7,522 bases of DNA from CAZVWV01 sp964631745. GTDB lineage: Bacteria > Bdellovibrionota_C > UBA2361 > JBGSMV01. The DNA is taken from positions 1 through 7,522 of the forward strand of contig CAZVWV010000162.1 in the NCBI GenBank assembly GCA_964631745.1. The letters run 5' to 3'. Shown here in pieces: positions 1-5,458 of the stretch (its first letter is position 1; each line of letters begins with the position of its first letter). A model generated the notes under the pieces. That model saw only the letters and a list, made by a program, of their open reading frames with translations. It was not told the DNA's origin and made no database searches. The position numbers were made by a program, and so were the translations under genes.

Positions 1-1
1 A

Positions 2-41
2 ACTTAAAGTGCTTTAAACTTAATGCTGACTTAAAAACGCT
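2..41 (+). repeat. Three degenerate ACTTAA..GCT direct repeats
   Basis: Three same-orientation units are visible: ACTTAAAGTGCT at 2-13, ACTTAATGCT at 18-27 and ACTTAAAAACGCT at 29-41. Each begins ACTTAA and ends GCT, with 1-4 bases between. The first unit overlaps a perfect inverted repeat, TTAAAG (4-9) / CTTTAA (12-17). The cluster runs up to the left edge, so more copies may lie outside. In AT-rich DNA such similarity can arise by chance, so the meaning is uncertain. Binding sites for a replication, transposition or regulatory protein are possible. Confidence 0.35.
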
Positions 42-103
42 AACTCTATAAAATTCATTGCAGTTATAAGATTTCCTAGCTTTTAGAGCAAGATAAAAGG
101 ATA

Positions 104-219
104 GCCATACAGTTCTTGTAACTTCGCGCTAGGACTAGCGAATACCTGCCATACAAATTTCGCGCTGCCATACGGAACTGTGTAAGTTTGAGCCGCCATT
201 CACAAAATGCCGCCATACA
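104..219 (+). repeat. Cluster of five GCCATAC-type direct repeats with two TTCGCGCT boxes
   Basis: GCCATAC occurs at 104-110, 148-154, 167-173 and 212-218, and a one-mismatch copy, GCCATTC, at 195-201, all in the same orientation within 115 bp. The octamer TTCGCGCT occurs at 123-130 and 159-166, each downstream of a GCCATACA copy. The last two heptamers sit inside a larger 17-bp-spaced pair, GCCGCCAT at 192-199 and 209-216. An interrupted palindrome, CGCTAG-GA-CTAGCG, lies at 127-140. Several irregularly spaced same-orientation sites suggest a multi-site protein-binding region, either an operator or a transposon end. Read on the minus strand from 219, the sequence begins TGTATGGCGG, which is similar in style to Tn7-like ends. 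No transposase is present in the window. Confidence 0.5.
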
Positions 220-251
220 ATTTTCTAGTTTTATCCGTTTATGGAATTTTA

Positions 252-277
252 CTAAGCAACATTGATATGTTGCTTAG
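252..277. repeat. Perfect 11-bp inverted repeat (hairpin) with TGAT loop
   Basis: CTAAGCAACAT at 252-262 is perfectly complementary to ATGTTGCTTAG at 267-277, with TGAT (263-266) between. No run of T follows on either strand and the stem is only moderately GC-rich, so it is not a canonical intrinsic terminator. It could be an operator read as DNA, a structural element in a leader RNA, or part of a mobile-element boundary. It lies about 245 bp upstream of the first gene. Confidence 0.6.
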
Positions 278-385
278 ATCTTCGATATCCGAACGGGATG
301 GGCCACTTTGAAAATAAATGGAAGGTTGTGACTGCGGATTGGGATATCGATTTTAATGTAGAACTATGTACTTTGAGATATAGAA

Positions 386-508
386 ATGGAGCCTAGATTG
401 TCTTATCTGGAGCGCAAGAAAGGTTATGTAATTGGCTTCCCCATGGATGCATTTTTATTGACTTATGCCATTGAAAATACTAATAAATCTTATGTAACCG
501 TTATGTAA
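386..508 (+). CDS. Possible 40-residue small ORF (doubtful)
   Basis: An ATG at 386 opens a frame of 40 codons ending at TAA 506-508, 13 nt before the TTG start of the next gene. A weak GAG (375-377) lies 8 nt upstream. The peptide begins MEPRLSYLERKKGYVIGF and has no recognisable domain or membrane segment. It overlaps the tail of another open frame (ATG 298 to TAG 396, 32 codons) in a different phase, so the two could be remnants of one frameshifted gene, a real small leader gene, or chance frames. The promoter-like and repeat sequences at 424-511 lie inside it, which argues against its being an essential coding sequence. Function unknown. Confidence 0.17.
   Translation: MEPRLSYLERKKGYVIGFPMDAFLLTYAIENTNKSYVTVM
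424..434 (+). promoter_or_regulatory. Upstream copy of the TTATGTAAYYG element
   Basis: TTATGTAATTG differs by one base from the copy at 501-511 (TTATGTAACTG) and starts exactly 66 bp before the copy at 490. This is six times the 11-bp repeat length and close to six helical turns. It lies upstream of the candidate -35 hexamer at 458. A distal operator half for the same protein that binds 490-511 is a reasonable but untested reading. Confidence 0.3.
458..486 (+). promoter_or_regulatory. Candidate sigma-70-type promoter for the operon
   Basis: TTGACT at 458-463 matches five of six consensus -35 positions. After a 17-nt spacer the hexamer TAATAA (481-486) is a poor match to TATAAT. The surrounding sequence is AT-rich and lies about 35 bp upstream of the first gene, with a transcription start expected near 492-495. 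The weak -10 keeps confidence low; a second possible -35, TTGAAA at 471-476, has no well-spaced -10. Confidence 0.3.
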
Positions 509-511
509 CTG
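490..511 (+). promoter_or_regulatory. Tandem 11-bp repeat TTATGTAAC(C/T)G, possible operator
   Basis: TTATGTAACCG (490-500) is followed immediately by TTATGTAACTG (501-511), with a single mismatch. The pair sits between the candidate -10 and the TTG start at 522, where a bound protein would cover the transcription start and ribosome site. A third copy lies at 424-434. An 11-bp direct period puts both copies on the same DNA face, as expected for a dimeric or cooperative DNA-binding regulator. The winged-helix protein encoded next is an obvious candidate, but this is inference. Confidence 0.4.
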
Positions 512-521
512 ACGAGCAAAA

Positions 522-1970
522 TTGAAGACTTGGGAAAAACACGCACTTGAAACTTTAACCAGTAGTTTGGTTCCAATCCCCCACGAGAAGAACGAACTAG
601 ATTGGAAGCAAGATCTATCCGAAAACAAAGACCGACTCAAAGAACATCTCTCAGCGTTTTCTAATATTCCCGGAGGAGGTTACTTAGTTTTCGGTATCAA
701 CCAAACTGGGAAGCCCGTCGGGGTCAAGGGACGCCCGTATTCAGAGATGATGACCAAGCTAGGAAACATAGCACGTGAAGCACTTGAGCCAAGCGTTTCT
801 CTTGAACATACGATTACTTCTTTTCAAGGAGTAGAACTTCTTGTAATTCGCATTCCAGAATCGCGTGAACGTCCGGTACACATTCGTGGCAAATCGATGT
901 ATGAGGCTTTTACTAGGTCCGCTGGTCAGACAAGAAAACTTGAACGTAGAGAAATTGCGCGGTTGATTTCAGAATCCTCAGGCGTTGCATTTGAGGAGGA
1001 AACTGCATCCGAGATAGTTACCGCAGATGATGTTTTTGATCTATTAGAAGTGCAAGCATACTTTGATCTTTTGAAGAGACCGCATTCGCAAAGCCGCGAG
1101 CAAGCCATTGACATTTTAATAGCAGATAGGCTTTTAAAAATGGAAGAGGGTGCCTACCGGATAACGAACTTAGGGGCGGTACTTTTTGCTAAAGATTTGA
1201 CGAAATTCGATCACCTAAAACGCAAAGCAATACGAGTTATTTTGTATGACGCTGAGGATCGACGAAACGCAAAGAAAGAACAAATAGGGAAGCGAGGATA
1301 TGCTGTCGGTTTTTCTGGCCTAGTTAAGTGGATCAACAACGAACTCCCTGCTAATGAGGAAATCGGCCAAGCCTTCCGGCGTGAAGTTCGAATGTATCCT
1401 GAGCTTGCAATCCGTGAACTCGTCGCCAATGCGCTTATTCACCAGGATTTTAGTGACACAGGAACCGGTCCGATGGTCGAGGTGTTTTCTGACCGAATTG
1501 AATTTACAAATCCTGGTCGGCCATTAGTAACCGCTCTTCGTTTGATTGACCACCCGCCAAAATCCCGTAATGAAGCCCTTGCTTCTTTGATGCGGAATTT
1601 GGGCATCTGTGAAGAACGTGGTTCTGGCATCGACAAAATTATTTTCGAGATCGAATTGTTTCAATTACCACCACCTGACTTTACTGAATATGAAAGTAAT
1701 TTTCGAGTTACTTTGTACGGACATCGGGCGCTGACTAGAATGAGCAAAGTAGAGAGGATCCGAGCATGCTATCAACATTGCGTTTTAAGGCATGTTTCTG
1801 GCCAGCAGATGAATAATCAAACTCTCAGAAAGCGCTTTGACATAAAGGAAGAAAATTATCCGATGGCCTCACGGATTATTTCCGAAGCAATCGATGCAGA
1901 ACTAATTAAGACCAGCGATCCTGAAAGTAAGTCTCGTAAGTACGCCACGTATGTTCCTTTTTGGGCGTAA
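522..1970 (+). CDS. Schlafen AlbA_2 / GHKL-type ATP-binding winged-helix protein
   Basis: 482 residues. Residues ~20-147 match the Schlafen AlbA_2 domain: the ELDWK entry motif at 25-29, AFSNIPGGGYLVFGI at 45-59 and YEAFTRSAGQTRKLERREI at 127-145. A winged-helix segment follows (~168-224). Residues ~291-375 form the GHKL-like ATP-binding part common in this family, with the N-box-like RELVANALIHQDF (298-310, E299 and N303), DRIEFTNPG (324-332) and ERGSGID (365-371). A second helical/winged segment closes the protein, which ends YVPFWA and looks full length. The family is usually annotated as a putative transcriptional regulator or ATP-binding protein; some Schlafen-fold proteins are RNases, so an RNA-directed role is possible. 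The start is TTG: in-frame stops at 495 and 510 leave no upstream ATG, and the first internal ATG (codon 76) would cut the AlbA_2 domain. The ribosome site is weak (GAG at 514-516). It is the first gene of the operon. Confidence 0.9.
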   Translation: MKTWEKHALETLTSSLVPIPHEKNELDWKQDLSENKDRLKEHLSAFSNIPGGGYLVFGINQTGKPVGVKGRPYSEMMTKLGNIAREALEPSVSLEHTITSFQGVELLVIRIPESRERPVHIRGKSMYEAFTRSAGQTRKLERREIARLISESSGVAFEEETASEIVTADDVFDLLEVQAYFDLLKRPHSQSREQAIDILIADRLLKMEEGAYRITNLGAVLFAKDLTKFDHLKRKAIRVILYDAEDRRNAKKEQIGKRGYAVGFSGLVKWINNELPANEEIGQAFRREVRMYPELAIRELVANALIHQDFSDTGTGPMVEVFSDRIEFTNPGRPLVTALRLIDHPPKSRNEALASLMRNLGICEERGSGIDKIIFEIELFQLPPPDFTEYESNFRVTLYGHRALTRMSKVERIRACYQHCVLRHVSGQQMNNQTLRKRFDIKEENYPMASRIISEAIDAELIKTSDPESKSRKYATYVPFWA

Positions 1971-4900
1971 TCGAATGAAGCGTGCCAAGCACCCACATGC
2001 TAATGCGTTTGTCAGACAAGGTCTTTTCGAGAATCTCAATAGTTTTTCCGAACTTGAAAAGAGAATATCTAGTCTTCCAACAGAGAATCTAAAGGGTTAT
2101 GCGTTCGAAGTTTTTGCCGAGGCATATTTAGCAACTCAAAAGATCGTTCAGGCTTGTGAGGTTTGGCCGGGCAATAGCATTCCGCTGGATGTTCTCAAGG
2201 CGCACTCCTTGCCCTTTAAAGATCTAGGAGCGGATGGTGTATTCAGAAGCTATTCAGGACAACTAAAAGCTTATCAAGTTAAATACCGCACTAGTCGCGT
2301 GCCGCTGACCTGGGAAGAGCTTGGAACCTTCATGGGACTGACGGATCAGGTGGACGAACGGGTGTTGTTTACCAATAGCAATGATCTACCCTCTGTGATG
2401 AACGAGCGGTCGCGGTTCTTCTGCATTCGCGGTTCCGATCTGGACCGTCTGGCACCTGAAGATTTTAGGGCAATAAATGAATGGATGCAGACGGGCCAGT
2501 TTGTCATCACACGAAAGAATCCTCTACCTCACCAGGCAGAAGCCCTTACAGAAATTCTCACGGGATTGGAAAACCATGATCGCGCTACCGCAGTAATGGC
2601 ATGCGGTACCGGTAAAACGCTTGTGGCATTGTGGCTCGCCGAACGCATGCAATGCCGTCGTATAATTGTGCTTGTTCCTTCACTTGCATTGGTACGTCAG
2701 ACACTTCATGAATGGTTGAAAGAAACTAAATGGCGGGCGCCTAATTTTATCTGTGTGTGCTCGGATTCAACCGTTGCTAAGAATTCAGACGAACTTGTCG
2801 TCAGACAATCAGATGTCGATTTCCCGGTCACAACCAAAAGCGAGGAAGTGCGAAGATTCCTCATCGACAATAGTGGTGACGCACAAGTGGTCTTTACAAC
2901 CTACCAATCATCCCAAGTAGTAGGCGAAGCGGCAAAAGGGTTGCCTGCATTTCAGCTTGGAATATTTGATGAAGCACACAAGACTGCCGGCCGAGAAGGA
3001 ACTAGCTTTGGCTTCGCTCTAACCGACAAAAACCTGACTATCGAAAAACGGCTTTTTTTGACAGCAACCCCTCGCCATTATGATATTACCCGCAAGGACA
3101 AGGAGGGCGAAGCCAAAGAGGTTTTCTCAATGGATGTGCCTGCAGTTTATGGGCCTCGTGTTTACACTCTCCCTTTCGCTGAGGCAGCTCGGCGCGGCAT
3201 AATCTGCGACTATAAAGTCATTATCTCAGTCGTTACTTCTGACATGGTTAACGACGAACTTCTGCGCCACGGTGAAGTAATTGTTGAAGGCGATGTAGTT
3301 CGGGCTCGTCAAGTTGCTAATCAGATTGCCCTGCAGAAAGCGTGTGAAGAACATAATCTAAAAAAGGTATTTACGTTTCATACCCGTGTCGAGGCCGCTC
3401 GCGAGTTTACCGGAAAGGGTGGCCAATCTATATCGTCATACTTGCCGCAGTACCGTGCACTTCACGTCAGTGGGGATATGCCGACGGCACGTCGTGAAAT
3501 GTTAATGACAACTTTTAAAGAGGCCGACAAAGCTGTTATTTCAAATGCTCGCTGTTTGACTGAGGGAGTTGATGTACCAGCGGTCGACATGGTTGCGTTC
3601 ATGTCACCGAAGAAGAGCAAAGTGGATATTATCCAAGCAACTGGCAGAGCAATGCGCAAGGCTGCCCACAAAAAGATTGGGTACGTGTTAGTTCCTCTCT
3701 ATCTTGAGATCTCTGCTAACGAAACGATAGAAGAAGCCCTTCAACGCACTGACTACGGCGGGATCTGGGATGTTCTTCAGGCGATGAAAGAACAAGATCA
3801 CGTACTTGAGGATATAATCCGTCAACTGCAGATTGAGAAAGGCAAAACGGGAAGCTTTGATAGCAGCCGAACTTCTGAGCGACTTGAAATCCTGGGACCG
3901 GAACTTTCGCTTGATGAGCTTAGGCAGACTATCAGCATCTCGATTATTGAACAGCTAGGTGTTACTTGGGACCAAAGATATGGAGAGTTAGCGCGGTATA
4001 AAGAACGATTCGGCAACTGTAATGTGCCCACTAATTGGCCAGAAAATACGCCATTAGGCACATGGGTAGCAGCGCAAAGATATACAAAAAAAACAGGTAA
4101 AATCAGCAACGAAAGGATTAGTCGATTAGAGGAACTAGGTTTCGAATGGGTTCTCGACCGATGGGCGAAACAATTTGAAGATCTAGTATGTTTTAAGAAA
4201 CGCTATGGTCACTGCAATGTACCAAGAGAGTGGCCGGAAGATAAAAGTCTTTCAGACTGGGTCGGCGCACAACGTTATAAAAAGTTAACCGGGCAACTCG
4301 AATCCGACCGCGAACGTGCGTTAAGTGAACTTGGATTCAAGTGGGATATTTTCCAAGCGAGTTGGGACAAGAAATTTGCCGAGCTCGAACAGTACAAAAA
4401 TAAACATGGAGACTGTAATACACCAAAACGGTCAAAAGAGTATAGGGAACTAGGAACTTGGGTTGCGGAGCAACGAAAGGCCCATAGGAAAGGTAAACTA
4501 GATATCACGCGGGTGAAACGGCTGGAGAGCCTTGGGATAGTATGGGATCGTACTATCGACGCCTGGGAAACCCATCTTCCCCATCTCATGCGGTACAAAC
4601 AGGAGCATGGCCACTGTAGCGTTCCCAATAGATATCCGCAAAACATGGCACTAGGTCGGTGGGTTTGTCAGCTACGCAAAGACAAAGAAAGATTGGAGCC
4701 TGAACGCATTCAACAATTGGAGCAGATCGGATTTAATTGGGATCCCATAAATACAGCATGGGAATCTAAATTTGCTGAATTGCTCCGATTTAAAGAGCAA
4801 CATGGACACTGCGTTGTCCCTCAGAAAGACCCTCAATATCGAAAATTGGGAATTTGGGTCGGTGAACAACGCAGAGCTATGGCGCCAAAGAGGCCAGAAT

Positions 4901-5415
4901 TTGAGAAAAGTAACAAGAAAAGACGGACGTTGCTTGAATCCGACAAAGTAAAAAGATTGGAAGAAATAGGATTTGAATGGAACCCCGGGGCTAACATGTG
5001 GGAACGCCGTTTAGCAGAATTGGCTGAATTCAAAAAGGATCATGGTCATTGTAATGTTCCCCAGCGTTGGCAAGAAAACATCGCACTTGCAAAATGGGTA
5101 CGTAATCAGCGTGCTGATATGAAAGACGGAAATATGCTCCCCGAGCGAAGGGCTCGTTTAGATAAGTTAGGATTTGAATGGAATCTGATTGTCTCCGAGT
5201 GGGAAAAGAAATTTTCTGAATTGAAACGCTTCCAACTGGCGCATGGTCATTGCAGTGTTCCAATTGATTGGCCGGATAACCAACAGCTTGCAAACTGGGC
5301 TAGAGATTTGCGGCGAGCCGCCACAAGAAAGCGCCTAAGCGACGAACAAAGAAAGAGGTTAGAGGCGTTGGGGTTTTGTTGGCGCGACAAAGGGAGTACA
5401 AGGAATCAGAGATAA
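1951..5415 (+). CDS. Nuclease-helicase with seven Helicase-Associated repeats
   Basis: 1154 residues in three parts. (1) Residues ~45-130 resemble an Mrr-like PD-(D/E)XK nuclease: GYAFEVFAE (E53), GAD (D95) and YQVKY (Q109, K111), the Q-x-K form common in Mrr enzymes. (2) A superfamily 2 helicase: LPHQAEAL (192-199), Walker A ACGTGKT (217-223), DEAH (340-343), TATPR (371-375), TEGVDVP (537-543) and QATGRAMR (562-569), all intact. (3) Seven HA repeats (673-1144), each about 61 residues with the core YK..HGHCNVP...LG.WV..QR...R...LGFEW. HA domains are thought to bind nucleic acid. Expected role: ATP-driven DNA translocation and cleavage, probably on foreign DNA. The ATG at 1951 overlaps the upstream gene by 20 nt; an in-frame ATG at 1975, 4 nt past its stop, is an equally good start (neither has a strong ribosome site). 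The N-terminal 20 residues carry no domain, so this choice does not alter function. Confidence 0.93.
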   Translation: MFLFGRNRMKRAKHPHANAFVRQGLFENLNSFSELEKRISSLPTENLKGYAFEVFAEAYLATQKIVQACEVWPGNSIPLDVLKAHSLPFKDLGADGVFRSYSGQLKAYQVKYRTSRVPLTWEELGTFMGLTDQVDERVLFTNSNDLPSVMNERSRFFCIRGSDLDRLAPEDFRAINEWMQTGQFVITRKNPLPHQAEALTEILTGLENHDRATAVMACGTGKTLVALWLAERMQCRRIIVLVPSLALVRQTLHEWLKETKWRAPNFICVCSDSTVAKNSDELVVRQSDVDFPVTTKSEEVRRFLIDNSGDAQVVFTTYQSSQVVGEAAKGLPAFQLGIFDEAHKTAGREGTSFGFALTDKNLTIEKRLFLTATPRHYDITRKDKEGEAKEVFSMDVPAVYGPRVYTLPFAEAARRGIICDYKVIISVVTSDMVNDELLRHGEVIVEGDVVRARQVANQIALQKACEEHNLKKVFTFHTRVEAAREFTGKGGQSISSYLPQYRALHVSGDMPTARREMLMTTFKEADKAVISNARCLTEGVDVPAVDMVAFMSPKKSKVDIIQATGRAMRKAAHKKIGYVLVPLYLEISANETIEEALQRTDYGGIWDVLQAMKEQDHVLEDIIRQLQIEKGKTGSFDSSRTSERLEILGPELSLDELRQTISISIIEQLGVTWDQRYGELARYKERFGNCNVPTNWPENTPLGTWVAAQRYTKKTGKISNERISRLEELGFEWVLDRWAKQFEDLVCFKKRYGHCNVPREWPEDKSLSDWVGAQRYKKLTGQLESDRERALSELGFKWDIFQASWDKKFAELEQYKNKHGDCNTPKRSKEYRELGTWVAEQRKAHRKGKLDITRVKRLESLGIVWDRTIDAWETHLPHLMRYKQEHGHCSVPNRYPQNMALGRWVCQLRKDKERLEPERIQQLEQIGFNWDPINTAWESKFAELLRFKEQHGHCVVPQKDPQYRKLGIWVGEQRRAMAPKRPEFEKSNKKRRTLLESDKVKRLEEIGFEWNPGANMWERRLAELAEFKKDHGHCNVPQRWQENIALAKWVRNQRADMKDGNMLPERRARLDKLGFEWNLIVSEWEKKFSELKRFQLAHGHCSVPIDWPDNQQLANWARDLRRAATRKRLSDEQRKRLEALGFCWRDKGSTRNQR
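3967..5382 (+). repeat. Array of seven HA-domain coding repeats
   Basis: Trp-to-Trp units lie at 3967-4149, 4162-4344, 4363-4545, 4564-4740, 4759-4980, 4999-5181 and 5200-5382 (residues 673-733, 738-798, 805-865, 872-930, 937-1010, 1017-1077 and 1084-1144). Most are 61 residues long and start every 65-67. Unit 4 is two residues short. Unit 5 carries a 13-residue, Lys/Arg-rich insertion containing KKRR near 989-992. The Cys of the HGHC-type motif is present in all seven (GNC, GHC, GDC, GHC, GHC, GHC, GHC). DNA identity between units is limited to short words, so the duplications are old rather than recent. Sampled lines here are 33-47% GC against 42-57% in the preceding nuclease/helicase part. 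Confidence 0.9.
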
Positions 5416-5458
5416 CATATTTATCTAATACTGTAATGGACTCAAGATTTCTAATACC
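5416..5458 (+). other. 43-bp AT-rich gap with a duplicated TCTAATAC word
   Basis: This is the only non-coding gap inside the operon. TCTAATAC occurs at 5424-5431 and 5450-5457, 26 bp apart, the second ending one base before the ATG at 5459. There is no clear Shine-Dalgarno sequence in the usual window before that ATG and no terminator-like hairpin. TGTAAT at 5432-5437 resembles a -10 but has no matching -35, so an internal promoter is not supported. Confidence 0.4.

Larger units (their letters stand above)
1..521. other. AT-rich intergenic/leader region dense in short repeats
   Basis: No gene with convincing support lies here. The first 60 bases are about 27% GC, well below the genes to the right. 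The region holds four separate kinds of short repeated structure, listed individually: ACTTAA..GCT units (2-41), a GCCATAC heptamer cluster (104-218), a perfect hairpin (252-277) and TTATGTAA elements (424-434, 490-511). There is also a 9-bp inverted pair, TCGATATCC at 282-290 and GGATATCGA at 342-350. Only short open frames occur (for example 298-396 and 386-508). The stretch is most simply read as the boundary and control region of the downstream operon, perhaps with the worn end of a neighbouring element. What lies to the left of the window is unknown. Confidence 0.6.

Noticed and set aside
104..219. CRISPR array
   Set aside because: The repeated words are 7-8 bp with uneven spacing (44, 19, 28 and 17 bp), unlike uniform 23-40 bp repeats and spacers, and there are no cas genes.
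252..277. Intrinsic terminator for a gene to the left
   Set aside because: The hairpin is perfect but no T-run follows on either strand, and no gene ends just before it in the window.
455..640. 61-residue open frame on the minus strand across the start of the AlbA_2 gene
   Set aside because: It lies antisense to well-supported coding sequence for most of its length, has low-complexity Ser/Phe-rich content and no recognisable domain.
3822..5293. Series of minus-strand open frames opposite the HA-repeat region
   Set aside because: They share recurring peptide patterns only because they mirror the HA repeats on the other strand. None has domain content or a plausible ribosome site.
3967..5382. 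Recent tandem DNA duplication
   Set aside because: The repeats are clear in protein but share only short DNA words, so they are old protein-domain duplications.
5416..5458. Internal promoter for the DUF4209 gene
   Set aside because: TGTAAT at 5432 is -10-like, but the correctly spaced upstream hexamer (GAGATA) does not resemble a -35.
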